64,000 nt of DNA from Natronospirales bacterium (GCA_021792635.1 JAJYUH010000008.1:1-64000), one strand, 5' to 3'; numbered from the stretch's first letter, positions 37,235 to 46,314 are shown. Notes: a model not told the origin generated them from the letters alone. Numbers and translations are program-made.

Positions 37235-38230
37235 TTATCCGATGATTTTCACCACCATGCGGCCCCGATGACGGCCTTCCAGCATCTTCGGAAATGCCGT
37301 GGGCAAATCGTCGAGGGGAATTATGCTGGCGGCAATCAGTTTGAGTTTCGGGGGCTTGAGGTCCGTGGCCAGGCGCTGCCAGATCCTGAGCCGCAACGCG
37401 CGTGGCGTGGCCACGGAATTTATCCCTAACAGGTTAATGCCTCTGAGAATGAAGGGCATCACCGTAGTATGCAGTTCGGGGCCGCCGGCGAGGCCGATGC
37501 TGGCGATGCTGCCCCACCAGTTGGTCGTGCGGGTAAGCCAGGCGAGCATATCGCCGCCCACGTTATCCACGGCGCCCTGCCACTGGATGCGTTCCAGCGG
37601 TTTGCTGCCGTAATTGATCTCGCTGCGCAACACGATTGAAGTGGCGCCGAGTTGTTTCAGATAATCCTGGGCATCGCGCTTGCCGGTGACCGCCACCACC
37701 TCATAACCGCGCTTCGCCAGCATATTCACCGCCAACGAACCCACGCCGCCGGTGGCGCCGGTGACCACCACCGGCCCACCTTTGGGATGCAGGCCGTTGT
37801 GCTCCAGGCGATGGAGGGCGAGCGCCGCGGTGAAACCCGCCGTGCCCAGCATCATGGCGGTCTGCGTGGTGAAACCCTGCGGCAAGGGAATCACCCACTC
37901 GCCTTTGACGCGCACGTATTCCGCGTAGCCGCCGTCATGGTCTTCGCCCAGACCGCAGCCCGTCACCAGCACTTTGTCGCCCTTTCTATAGCGACGGTCG
38001 CTGGAACTCGCGACCGTGCCCGCCACGTCAATGCCGCCCACCAGCGGAAAACGCCGCAGAATTTTCCCCCGGCCGGTGGCGGCCAGCGCATCCTTGTAAT
38101 TGACGCCGGAGTATTGCGCCTTGATGACGACCTCGCCCGCGGAGAGATCCCGCAGCGCAATCTCTTCGAAGCGCGCCACGATGCTCTTCTCCACCTGGTG
38201 AATGCGGTACGCAGTGAACGGTTTGTGCAT
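37235..38230 (-). CDS. acuI: acrylyl-CoA reductase-like quinone oxidoreductase (YhdH/AcuI)
   Basis: A 331-residue MDR enzyme of the YhdH/AcuI family, which reduces acryloyl-CoA to propionyl-CoA with NADPH. It lacks catalytic zinc ligands. Features are YSGVNYKDALAATGRGKILR, PLVGGIDVAGTVASSS, VLVTGCGLGEDHDGGYAEYV, the nucleotide motif VTGATGGVGSLAVNML near 155 and LGINSVATPRALRLRIWQRL. Nearness to prpBCD fits a propionyl-CoA route, an inference from function. Confidence 0.87.
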   Translation of the reverse strand: MHKPFTAYRIHQVEKSIVARFEEIALRDLSAGEVVIKAQYSGVNYKDALAATGRGKILRRFPLVGGIDVAGTVASSSDRRYRKGDKVLVTGCGLGEDHDGGYAEYVRVKGEWVIPLPQGFTTQTAMMLGTAGFTAALALHRLEHNGLHPKGGPVVVTGATGGVGSLAVNMLAKRGYEVVAVTGKRDAQDYLKQLGATSIVLRSEINYGSKPLERIQWQGAVDNVGGDMLAWLTRTTNWWGSIASIGLAGGPELHTTVMPFILRGINLLGINSVATPRALRLRIWQRLATDLKPPKLKLIAASIIPLDDLPTAFPKMLEGRHRGRMVVKIIG

Positions 38231-38262
38231 GACGAATCCCGGCGGCGGACGCTGGGCGGATT

Positions 38263-39519
38263 TTACCCGTCCGCGGGTGCTTCCGGCTTGTCCAGGATGA
38301 GGCGTGCGCCGCGGCGATGGGAGAAATAGGTCCAGGCCCATTGCAGCATCACCAGTATGCGGGCACGGTAATCAATCAGATAATAGATGTGCACGAACAC
38401 CCACAGCACCCACGCCGGCCGGCCGCGCAGCTTGAGCCCGCCCAACTGCGCCACGGCGCGGTTATGGCCGATGGTGGCCAACTGCCCCATGTCCAGGTAG
38501 CGGAACGGCTCGTGCGGGCGGCCCGCCAGGTCCGCAAGGATGGTACGCGCCACGTACTGGCCCTGCTGCTTGGCCACGGCTGCAATACCCGGCAGCATCC
38601 GGCCCGTGGGCTGGGCAAAATGTGCCAGGTCACCGGCCACGAACACCTCCGCATGTCCGGGGATGCTCAGGTCGGGATTGACGATTACGCGGCCCTGCCG
38701 GTCGGTCTTCACCCCCAGCCCCTGGCCCAACGGCGATGCCTGCACTCCCGCCGCCCACAGCACCGTATCCGCCAGGATCTGCCGCTCGCCCAACTGTACG
38801 CCGCTGGACGACACACTTGTGACCGGCGTGCCGGTCAGCACTTCCACACCCAACTGCGCGAGCGCGTGCGCCGCGTAGGCGGACAGTTCCGGCGGCAGCG
38901 CCGGCAACAGGCGCGTGCCGGCCTCCACCAACAGCACGCGTGTGAGCGCCGGCTGGATGTTGCGGAAATCACGCACCAGCGTGAAACGCCCCATCTCGGC
39001 GATGGCGCCCGCCAGTTCCACGCCGGTGGCGCCGCCGCCCACAATCACAAAAGTAAGCAATTGCCGCTGCCGTTCCACATCGCCGATGCACTCGGCCGCT
39101 TCGTAGGCGTTAAGTACGCGGCGACGGATTTCGCGCGCCTGTTCCAGCGTCTTGAGACCGGGCGCAAGCGGTTCCCATTCATTGTGGCCGAAATAGGTAT
39201 GGCTGGCGCCACAGGCGAGCAGCAGATAATCATAAGCAAGCTCGCCGAACGCGGCGGTCACGCGCTGCGTTTGCAGGTCCACCGCGTCCACTCTGCCCTG
39301 ATACACGCGCACGTTGGCATACCGCGACAGCACGCCGCGCAGCGGCACGGCGATATCCGCGGGACTCAATTCCGCCATGGCCACCTGGTAGAGCAGCGGC
39401 TGGAACACATGGTGGTTATAGCGGTCCACCAGCGTGACGGCGACATCCCGCGCGCCGCCCAGGCGCCGGGCGGCCTGCAGGCCTGCAAATCCGCCGCCGA
39501 CTATGACCACCTGTTTCAT
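38263..39519 (-). CDS. ndh: NADH dehydrogenase, type II (NDH-2)
   Basis: A single-subunit, non-proton-pumping NADH:quinone reductase. The 418-residue flavoprotein has two nucleotide-binding motifs: FAD VVIVGGGFAGLQAARRLG at residues 3-20 and NADH VIVGGGATGVELAGAIAEM near 160. LLLACGASHTYFGHNEWE and FVAGDLAHFAQPTGRMLPGI are also family marks. The C-terminal amphipathic helix region (WAWTYFSHRRGARLIL) can anchor it to the membrane. I start at ATG 39519 because CGGAAACC precedes it. Confidence 0.92.
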   Translation of the reverse strand: MKQVVIVGGGFAGLQAARRLGGARDVAVTLVDRYNHHVFQPLLYQVAMAELSPADIAVPLRGVLSRYANVRVYQGRVDAVDLQTQRVTAAFGELAYDYLLLACGASHTYFGHNEWEPLAPGLKTLEQAREIRRRVLNAYEAAECIGDVERQRQLLTFVIVGGGATGVELAGAIAEMGRFTLVRDFRNIQPALTRVLLVEAGTRLLPALPPELSAYAAHALAQLGVEVLTGTPVTSVSSSGVQLGERQILADTVLWAAGVQASPLGQGLGVKTDRQGRVIVNPDLSIPGHAEVFVAGDLAHFAQPTGRMLPGIAAVAKQQGQYVARTILADLAGRPHEPFRYLDMGQLATIGHNRAVAQLGGLKLRGRPAWVLWVFVHIYYLIDYRARILVMLQWAWTYFSHRRGARLILDKPEAPADG

Positions 39520-39748
39520 GGTTTCCGCCACGGGCCCGGATGGATACGGCCATATTGGCATGATTCACGGGCAGCCGGCAGGTCGCCGTCCGGATCATCA
39601 TGATGATAACCCGCGATGTGCCGTTGCCGGAGTGTCGCTGATCCAGTCAATTCCCGGAAAGTGTGAAAAAATCACTCCCCGGATTTTCCAGACGCGGCGT
39701 TTCGAGCACTCGCGTGCCTGATGTGCGCGTGGTACCCGCATGCAGCGC

Positions 39749-39775
39749 GGAAACTCCGGATAAACCGGAGTTTCC
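39749..39775. terminator. 11-bp perfect hairpin between ndh and the outer-membrane gene
   Basis: GGAAACTCCGG (39749-39759) and CCGGAGTTTCC (39765-39775) flank ATAAA. It lies 11 bp beyond the stop of the minus-strand outer-membrane gene, where a terminator is expected, but neither strand has a strong T-run. Confidence 0.6.
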
Positions 39776-39786
39776 CCGAGGCAATG

Positions 39787-40473
39787 TCAGAAATACCAGC
39801 GGCCGGTCAGCATCCAGTTATTGCCTCCGTCCTGGTTGCTGTGCGCATAGCTCACGCCCAGGCCGTAACGACGGGTAAAATTGTACAGCGCGCCCACGGA
39901 GCCGATAGTCTCGACACTATTTTGGTTCTGACCCAACAGACCCGCGTCATCGCGATCCACGAAAGCACTGAGCTCCAGCCTGTCATTCAGCATGGCACGG
40001 AGGCCCACACCCAGGTCATAGCCGGTCTTGGTCGCGCTGCTGCTGACGGGCAAGCCCGGGAAAATGTCATTGCTGGGTCCCTGCCGCCAGCTATCGCTAA
40101 CGTAAGAAACCCGGCCCACAAAGTCCACGGAATCGGTAATCGGCAGATGACCGCCGAGGGTGAGCGCGTAGTACTTGACAAAGAAACCACCGGCGGGTGA
40201 ACCGGCGGGAGGTAAACCGGCGGTGGTGAAACCGCCGTTAAAGTTGTTATGGCCGTAGCTGGCGCCAAGAAAAAAACTGTTGGTAATGCCGTAGCTGCCG
40301 GCCAACTGGTAGCCGTTGCCGCCGCTTAAACCGCTGATAGCGGCGCTGGCGTCATTACTGAGGTTGGCCCTGGAATAGCTCAGATCCAGGTAATTGTAAG
40401 CGGGAGCCGCGGCACCGGCTGCCACGGGAGCGGCGATCACCAGCGCTGCCACGACAAAAACAACATTTTTCAT
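39787..40473 (-). CDS. outer-membrane beta-barrel protein
   Basis: A 228-residue exported protein: signal peptide (VVFVVAALVIAAPVAAGAAA), then alternating amphipathic strands (YNYLDLSYSRANLSND, YQLAGSYGITNSFFLGASYG, FVKYYALTLGGHLPITDSVD, YGLGVSYAHSNQDGGN). It ends in tryptophan-tyrosine-phenylalanine (WYF), the C-terminal aromatic signature for outer-membrane assembly. It probably makes an eight-stranded barrel. The start is ATG 40473 with GGAG upstream. Function unknown. Confidence 0.85.
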   Translation of the reverse strand: MKNVVFVVAALVIAAPVAAGAAAPAYNYLDLSYSRANLSNDASAAISGLSGGNGYQLAGSYGITNSFFLGASYGHNNFNGGFTTAGLPPAGSPAGGFFVKYYALTLGGHLPITDSVDFVGRVSYVSDSWRQGPSNDIFPGLPVSSSATKTGYDLGVGLRAMLNDRLELSAFVDRDDAGLLGQNQNSVETIGSVGALYNFTRRYGLGVSYAHSNQDGGNNWMLTGRWYF

Positions 40474-40763
40474 GATGCGTGCATCTCCATGACCACATGG
40501 GGGTATTTCGGACAGTTGGGCGCATGCGTATCGTAAGGATACAGGGGGTGACTCACAAGGCCCCGGGATACGGGAAACCGGACGCGGGCGCACCGCATGC
40601 GTTCGGGCACGCAAATAACGGCTATTTGCATTACGTGGTTGGTAATGCCTCAAAAGCTACTCTAGCTTCTCCAACTCGGTGATCACCGACAAGGTTGGAA
40701 TGCGGGGTCCGTACGCGACGATTGGCGGGATGTCTGTGGTTGAATTGCCGTTCCGTTATACCC
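40474..40763. other. intergenic region upstream of the outer-membrane gene
   Basis: No gene seen. A small inverted repeat, GCAAATA with TATTTGC, lies around 40612-40630 and may be regulatory. The region ends where the 3' fragment of the vapC pseudogene begins. Confidence 0.5.
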
Positions 40764-41153
40764 CTAGTCTTGCCGGAGCGGTTTCGTTATGTGCGGTTTC
40801 CAGCATCGGGTATGGAAACAGGTCACACGATCGCGATTCCATCGCGCCAAGAATTTGATGGGGCAATCGGCCTGGGGTGCGAAGTCGCGCATAGTGCGGG
40901 GGACAACCGCAAGGCCGTGGACCCGCGCCGTGGCCGCGATAAAAGCATCGCGAATGGGACGGGGATCGGGTACCTGCGGCGCGGCGCTTCTCTGTGCCAC
41001 GGCGGTATCCATTGGCAAAATGCGCTCGGCAAACGCAGGCAGGACGCGTTCATCAAGCCAGGTCCGCAGCAAGACGCCTGGGAGCGCATCGCGTCGCTCC
41101 ATGAGCAAGGTACCGGTTCCAGTTCCTGAACGACAACAACCGAAATAAAAAGA
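40764..41153 (-). pseudogene. vapC: vapC toxin pseudogene, 3' part (split by insertion)
   Basis: The C-terminal two thirds of a VapC PIN-domain ribonuclease. One frame gives LFISVVVVQELE at the break point. After a one-base loss near 41115 the frame continues TLLMERRDALPGVLLRTWLD, AFAERILPMDTAVAQRSAA and PDPRPIRDAFIAATARVHGL to VVPRTMRDFAP. The final residues expected in VapC are missing and an unrelated tail runs to 40764. The N-terminal third lies 1.9 kb away at 43081-43192, and the two halves rejoin in frame when the insertion is removed. Confidence 0.88.
41146..41153. repeat. target-site duplication, left copy (TAAAAAGA)
   Basis: The 8-bp TAAAAAGA here is repeated exactly at 43081-43088 on the other side of the inserted segment. 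It falls within vapC, in the codons for SLF-I. Confidence 0.88.
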
Positions 41154-41507
41154 GCCTCTGTTGAGTTCCGGGGGGTGCCGGTAGGAATCCGTGCCCGCTT
41201 TGGCTGAACCCCTCTGGCAGCCGACCCCCAGTCAGCGGCGTCAAGGCGTGTCCCGTTTCGTCCCGGCGCGGTCGCGGGTACCCGGAGACCCGGCACGCCC
41301 TGGATGCGGATGCCATTGCCGGGATCAGGCAGCGGCACCGGCCGGCTTGCGCGGAATACGCACACACCACCCTTGGATCAGCGGAAAACCGCAAGATCCG
41401 CGGTTTCCTCCCCCCTCCCGGGTGCCAAAGGGACGGGGGTCCATACCGCCTGCAACGCTCGGTTGGGGGGTAGAATCCCCTGCTTCCTTTATCCTGGGGT
41501 GCAAACC

Positions 41508-42953
41508 ATGTCAAAGGGGAAAAAGCTCGGTTTTTCGTTTGTTCTGCGCTGTGCATGCCCGGTTTTCGGCATGGGTATGCTCATCGCCGCCGGGATGCCG
41601 GTTCAGGCGGCTCCCTCTGCCTATGTGGCCAATATCAGCAACACGGTGTCGGTGATCGATACGGCGACCGGTCAGGTGACGGGCTCTCCGATCCCGGTCG
41701 GGAGAGGACCCTTCGGGGTTGCGGTGAGTCCCGACGGCAGCCGCGTATATGTGACCAACCAGTGTGCCAGCAGCAGCTGTACCAACGGCACGGTATCGGT
41801 GATCGATACGGCGAGCGGTCAGGTGACGGGCTCTCCGATCCCGGTCGGGAGTTCCCCCATCGGGGTTGCGGTGAGTCCCGACGGCAGCCGCGTGTATGTG
41901 GCCAATTATGGCGGCAACACGGTGTCGGTGATCGATACGGCGACCGGTCAGGTAACGGGCTCTCCGATCCCGGTCGGGAGCGGACCCTTCGGGGTTGCGG
42001 TGAGTCCCGACGGCAACCGTGTGTATGTGGCCAATGAAAGCGGCACGGTGTCGGTGATCGATACGGCGACCGGTCAAGTGACGGGTTCCCCGATCCCGGT
42101 CGGGAGAGGACCCTTCGGGGTTGCGGTGAGTCCCGACGGCAGCCACGTGTATGTGACCAATAGTGCCAGCGACACGGTGTCGGTGATCGATACGGCGACC
42201 GGTCAGGTGACGGGCTCTCCGATCCCGGTCGGGAGTTTCCCCATCGGGGTTGCGGTGAGTCCCGACGGCAGCCGCGTATATGTGACCAACCAGTGTGCCA
42301 GCAGCAGCTGTACCAACGGCACGGTATCGGTGATCGATACGGCGAGCGGTCAGGTGACGGGCTCTCCGATCCCGGTCGGGAGTTCCCCCATCGGGGTTGC
42401 GGTGAGTCCCGACGGCAGCCGCGTGTATGTGGCCAATAATGGCAGCAACACGGTGTCGGTGATCGATACGGCGAACAACAGCGTCACGACGATCACGGTG
42501 GGGGCTAATCCATACACGCTGGGCGCCTTTGTGGGTCCGGGCGCGCTCATTGCGACCAACAGCAGCGGGAGCGGGATGGAGGGCGAACAGATCAGCGGGA
42601 CGGTTCCCGCCCTGACGAACCCGACCGGCTGCGCGACGTCGGACACTGTCATTCAGGATCCCGCCCACGGCAGTCTCGTCTTCGATTCGGGGACGGGGGC
42701 CTATACCTATACCCCGGCCTCGGCGACCTATGTGGGTGCCGACGCCTTCACCTGGAACGGGACGGCTTCGAGTACCTGCACGGCGGCGGACAATCCGACG
42801 ACTCCGGTGAGTAACGTGGCCACGGTCACGCTGACGGTGGCCCCTGCGACGGGCGGGGGGGGTGGGGCATTGGGGCTGGACTCGCTTTGGATGCTCGGGA
42901 TGGGCCTCCTTTCCAGCCGGAGCCGGCGGAAGAAGCGGTTGAGCCCCGGGTAA
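41508..42953 (+). CDS. secreted seven-repeat YVTN beta-propeller protein with C-terminal sorting-type tail
   Basis: A 481-residue exported protein. After a signal peptide ([15 protein letters not shown]) come seven near-identical units of about 40 residues ([35 protein letters not shown]). Some carry a CASSSCTNG insertion with a cysteine pair. Then follow an Ig-like segment (TDP-type [15 protein letters not shown]) and a C-terminus of GGGGG, a hydrophobic helix ([14 protein letters not shown]) and SRSRRKKR, which resembles GlyGly-CTERM-type surface sorting tails. I chose ATG 41508 ahead of [11 protein letters not shown]; the longer frame is out of context. It is probably a surface protein. 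The ligand is unknown. Confidence 0.85.
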   Translation: MSKGKKLGFSFVLRCACPVFGMGMLIAAGMPVQAAPSAYVANISNTVSVIDTATGQVTGSPIPVGRGPFGVAVSPDGSRVYVTNQCASSSCTNGTVSVIDTASGQVTGSPIPVGSSPIGVAVSPDGSRVYVANYGGNTVSVIDTATGQVTGSPIPVGSGPFGVAVSPDGNRVYVANESGTVSVIDTATGQVTGSPIPVGRGPFGVAVSPDGSHVYVTNSASDTVSVIDTATGQVTGSPIPVGSFPIGVAVSPDGSRVYVTNQCASSSCTNGTVSVIDTASGQVTGSPIPVGSSPIGVAVSPDGSRVYVANNGSNTVSVIDTANNSVTTITVGANPYTLGAFVGPGALIATNSSGSGMEGEQISGTVPALTNPTGCATSDTVIQDPAHGSLVFDSGTGAYTYTPASATYVGADAFTWNGTASSTCTAADNPTTPVSNVATVTLTVAPATGGGGGALGLDSLWMLGMGLLSSRSRRKKRLSPG

Positions 42954-42969
42954 CCCCCTGTCCCGGCAT

Positions 42970-43007
42970 GGTCGTTGAGACGGGGGTTTCCGCCCGTCTC
43001 AACGACC
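42970..43007 (+). terminator. 15-bp perfect hairpin after the YVTN gene
   Basis: GGTCGTTGAGACGGG (42970-42984) pairs fully with CCCGTCTCAACGACC (42993-43007) over an 8-nt loop, 17 bp after the YVTN stop. It is probably the transcript end, although no T-run follows. Confidence 0.75.
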
Positions 43008-43080
43008 CATGGCCCGACCGGCGGATTTCCCGAAGATCCCTCCCCCTATGCCGCCAACCCACTTGCAATTCAACAGGACT

Positions 43081-43192
43081 TAAAAAGACTTGCAGGTGAG
43101 GCTGACCGGATCCAGGCGGTGACCTGCGGTTCGGCCTTGCCGGCTCTTGCCTTACGCAACTCCGATACGACGTTGGTATCGAGGAGGAACAT
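43081..43192 (-). pseudogene. vapC: vapC toxin pseudogene, 5' part
   Basis: ATG 43192 begins MFLLDTNVVSELRKARAGKA, the PIN-domain first strand with the catalytic aspartate. It reaches ASPASLF, where the alignment stops at the 8-bp duplication 43081-43088. Beyond it the frame runs into the insertion (KSC, stop). The start overlaps the phd-like antitoxin stop (TGATG), a normal coupling. The other part is at 40764-41153. Confidence 0.9.
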
Positions 43193-43451
43193 CAGGTGAG
43201 CGTGACCGGCCGGATGGGTTCATGCAAGCGGGGGAATTCCACTTCGACCTTCTCAAGGTCAGGTGAGCAGACCCAGACTGTCAATGATGTCCCCCGGTTG
43301 CCCCACCAAACGCCGGTATTCCTTAGATGTTTAGGAGCACATGCGCGGGATGGCCACGGTCGGTAATGAAGACCACGCCTCGGGAGGCCGCCTTTTTGGC
43401 ACGACTGGTATCCTGGTTGAGTTCCCGGCTGGTGAAGATGGTGGCGCTCAT
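43192..43451 (-). pseudogene. phd: Phd/YefM-type antitoxin pseudogene
   Basis: From ATG 43451 the frame reads MSATIFTSRELNQDTSRAKK-AASRGVVFITDRGHPAHVLLNI and then meets a stop. Other frames continue EYRRLVGQPGDIIDSLGL and PDLEKVEVEFPRLHEPIRPV to a TGA at 43192. About two single-base shifts thus separate a normal 85-residue antitoxin into three frames. It was the partner of the split vapC, so both halves of the module are dead. Confidence 0.85.
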
Positions 43452-43842
43452 GGTATGGCCCCTGTCGTGGTCCCGATATGGCGACTACCGCTGGCAGGAG
43501 ACACCTCGAAATCCGCTCTTGGTTCCCAAGTTCGCCGGTCGCCGGCAAGGCCCGAATGTGTGATTCATTGCGGGATGTTTAATTGAACCTCGCTGGCTGC
43601 TGGGACGACGTTCAAGGCAGAAAAGATTGGACCGTGGCAACCATCGATTGCACAGAACGAGCGAGCATTTTGTGCGGCGAATCCAACCACGAATTGCACA
43701 AAACCGACTCTTTCCCGATCAGTACTATTGCGAGTGCGCCCAACCGGATTTTGCACTTAGCCGAAATAACATTCCCCCGGCGACGCCCCCAGCGGTTCTC
43801 ACGGACGGAAAACCGCGTGACGGCACCGGTTCATTGCGGGGT
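43452..43842. other. intergenic stretch between the phd remnant and the CHASE2 kinase
   Basis: No gene or clear repeat was recognised in about 390 bp. It should contain the old phd-vapC promoter and the 3' end of the kinase transcript. Short open frames here look like chance. Confidence 0.5.
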
Positions 43843-46314
43843 TCAAGCGGTGCGCTTGCGTTTGCTGCGGCATTCACGCACGGCGTTCGCCATTTCCATG
43901 CCTGTCTGGAAACGCGCATCCGGATTTTTCTGCAGCGCACGCTCCACAATGTCCTTGAGTCTGGGTGGGATGTCCGGTCGCAGAAAGCTCACGTCGGGCG
44001 GCGGCTCATTGGAGATCTTGAACATCAGGCCCGTAAGTGACGGCGCCTCGAATGGCAGTTCACCGCGCAACAACTGATAAAAAGTGACGCCCAGGGAATA
44101 CAGATCACTGCGTCCGTCCACCTTCTGGCCCGCCACCTGTTCGGGGGACATGTAGGAGGGGCTGCCGAGGATGGTGCCGGTACGGGTACGGGTGACGTTG
44201 ACCAGAGAAGCCACACCGAAATCCGTGATCTTCAGCCGGCCGGTCTGGCGCTCATACATGAGGTTGGCCGGTTTGATGTCCCGATGCACCACCAGCCGGC
44301 TGTGCGCGTACTCCAGTGCCTCGGCGATCTTGATGATGATGGCCATGACTTCATCCATGGGCAGCAGTTTTCCCGGCGTGGTGTAGTGCAGCAATGGCTC
44401 CCCGCCCAGGTAGTCCATGGCGATGTAGGCGAGGCCCTGATCCTCGCCGACGTCGTAAATCGTGACGATGTTGGGATGATTCAACCGTCCGGCGGTTTCC
44501 GCTTCCCGAAAAAAACGCCGCGCGATATCTTCCGGCACGGCACCCTGGAATTCATCTCTGAGCGACAGGGTCTTGATCGCCACCGTGCGGTTGATCTTCT
44601 GGTCACGGCCCAGATATACCACGCTCATGGCGCCGCGGCCCAGCTCGCGGACCAGCTCGTAGCGCCCCAATACGGGCTTCTGCAAGCCGTTTTCCGGCAA
44701 CGTGATGTGCGGACCCCGCCGCGTGCGCGTGACGGTGGTCGGATTGTCGAGTGCCTGGAGTTTTTGCACGCGATCCCCCAGGTTGCCGAAGGCCGGTACC
44801 AGCCGCTGCATCTCCGTATACACCTCTATGGCTTCCGCATAGCGGCGATGCCGTTCGTGCTCATGGCCCAGGCTGAGCAGATTTTCATACAGCGGCTTCG
44901 ACGGCTGGCATTTCGCGTAATGTTCCAGGGCCGTGTCGAAACGGCCCAGCGCCTGGTGCGCGAGAGCCAGTTGCCGGCTGGTTTCGGAAAACTCTCCGCG
45001 CGATACGCCATGGCGGTCATGAAGATAGCGGATGGTGAGTACCGCGGCATGACCGACGACGAGAAACAGCATGGGCAACGCCAGCGGCAGCCACAATCCG
45101 TACGAAACCAGGGGAATGAATTCGCCGTTCGCCAGCAGAATCAGCAGCAACACACTGGCTGCGATACCGATGCCGGCACCGAGGCGCGGCACCACCGCCA
45201 GAAGATAGGTGCCAACCAGCAGCATGAGCAGGCCGCGCAGCCACCAGACCCAGAAAGGCATGGCCACCAGATCATCGTTCAGAATGCTGGAAACCATGTT
45301 GGCCACCGCGAATACCGGCGACGCCGGCGCATCCGCTGTCAGCCCCACGATCACGGTCTTGCCGGTGAGATTCTCCACCGGCACCCTGCCGGCCCTCACC
45401 TCGTCGAACGGATAAAACGGAATTTCGTTGCGGCCCCCGCCGGTATAACGGCGCGGCCATGCCCGCATGCGGGAGTCGGTAAACAGGAATGCATCGCCCA
45501 GGCTGATGCCTCCGGTAGCATGCGCAATGATGTCGCGGTTTTCGACCCCCAGGTCCCGTTCCGCGACCAACAGGGGAAATGCCGGCAGCAACTCTCCACC
45601 GGCACTGATCAGCAGGGGTTGCGGTGCGTCCGACGGCAACACCGGCAGATAACCGACGCCGTCCGCCGCCTGTCCCAGGCGGGCAAGCGGCGGGCGCAAC
45701 TGCACGCGCAGTGGCCTGAAGAAAATGGCGGCAAGTGCGGTCGGAGCCGGGGTAATCACCTGCGTCCGGTATGCCAACCATGGCGGCAGCACGGCCGGTG
45801 GCGCAGAACCTTTAATCGGCGTTCCGTACGCTGCCAGCACCACATTGCCCGCCTTACGCATGCTGTCCGCGAATATCTCATCCGTGGCCAACGCGGTCTG
45901 TGCCCGGGCAAGCAGCGTCATGGCATCGCCATCGCGTTTGATCGCGTGCATCGCTGCCAGTTCTTTCAGATAGTTCAGCGCCACCGCATTCTGCGGGGCG
46001 GTAAAGTCCGGTACGAAAGCGATGACACGCGCCTTGTCGGCAGCGAGCTGCGTGGTGAGTGCGGCCAGGATACTGCGGGGCCACGGCCAGGCGCCGAATT
46101 TGGCGAGTGCCGCGGCGTCAATGCCCACCACCACCACGTCGGCATTGGGCGGATGGCGCGGGGCCAGCGACATGCCTGCCGCGTACGCCGCCCGTTCCGC
46201 TCCCCGTCCAAGCTGCAACCCCGCCGCCGCGGTCAGCAACAGCGTGATGACGAGTCCCGGTATCCATTTTCTGGTTCTGCTGACCGTCACATGGCACCTG
46301 CTTCGACTCCGCAT
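43843..46314 (-). CDS. CHASE2-domain Ser/Thr protein kinase
   Basis: An 823-residue receptor-like kinase. An N-terminal transmembrane helix (WIPGLVITLLLTAAAGLQL) is followed by an extracytoplasmic CHASE2 sensor (for example VVVVGIDAAALAKFGAWPWP) to about residue 340. Three further membrane helices come next, then a TPR-like helical segment (LALAHQALGRFDTALEHYAK). The C-terminal kinase has a glycine loop (LGRGAMSVVYLG), AIKTL lysine, HRDIKPANLMY and DFGVASL. The input is unknown. The layout (sensor outside, membrane, then kinase) suits an envelope-stress signal. Confidence 0.9.
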   Translation of the reverse strand: MRSRSRCHVTVSRTRKWIPGLVITLLLTAAAGLQLGRGAERAAYAAGMSLAPRHPPNADVVVVGIDAAALAKFGAWPWPRSILAALTTQLAADKARVIAFVPDFTAPQNAVALNYLKELAAMHAIKRDGDAMTLLARAQTALATDEIFADSMRKAGNVVLAAYGTPIKGSAPPAVLPPWLAYRTQVITPAPTALAAIFFRPLRVQLRPPLARLGQAADGVGYLPVLPSDAPQPLLISAGGELLPAFPLLVAERDLGVENRDIIAHATGGISLGDAFLFTDSRMRAWPRRYTGGGRNEIPFYPFDEVRAGRVPVENLTGKTVIVGLTADAPASPVFAVANMVSSILNDDLVAMPFWVWWLRGLLMLLVGTYLLAVVPRLGAGIGIAASVLLLILLANGEFIPLVSYGLWLPLALPMLFLVVGHAAVLTIRYLHDRHGVSRGEFSETSRQLALAHQALGRFDTALEHYAKCQPSKPLYENLLSLGHEHERHRRYAEAIEVYTEMQRLVPAFGNLGDRVQKLQALDNPTTVTRTRRGPHITLPENGLQKPVLGRYELVRELGRGAMSVVYLGRDQKINRTVAIKTLSLRDEFQGAVPEDIARRFFREAETAGRLNHPNIVTIYDVGEDQGLAYIAMDYLGGEPLLHYTTPGKLLPMDEVMAIIIKIAEALEYAHSRLVVHRDIKPANLMYERQTGRLKITDFGVASLVNVTRTRTGTILGSPSYMSPEQVAGQKVDGRSDLYSLGVTFYQLLRGELPFEAPSLTGLMFKISNEPPPDVSFLRPDIPPRLKDIVERALQKNPDARFQTGMEMANAVRECRSKRKRTA

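Larger units (their letters stand above)
41154..43080. mobile_element. 1927-bp inserted element carrying a YVTN beta-propeller gene, without transposase
   Basis: The segment is bounded by 8-bp direct repeats and has imperfect terminal inverted repeats. The left end reads GCCT then CTGTTGAGTT (41158-41167). The right end, reverse-complemented, reads AGTC then CTGTTGAATT (43067-43076). It interrupts vapC exactly. Inside are only the YVTN-repeat gene (41508-42953), a 354-bp left flank without a gene and a strong hairpin after the gene. No transposase is recognised, so it is non-autonomous or a cargo-bearing relic. The 8-bp duplication would suit several insertion-sequence families, and I cannot assign one. 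Confidence 0.82.

Noticed and set aside
42970-43007. The 15-bp perfect hairpin as the right end of the mobile element
   Set aside because: The target duplication and terminal repeats lie outside it at 43067-43088; it sits just after the YVTN stop and is better explained as a transcript end.
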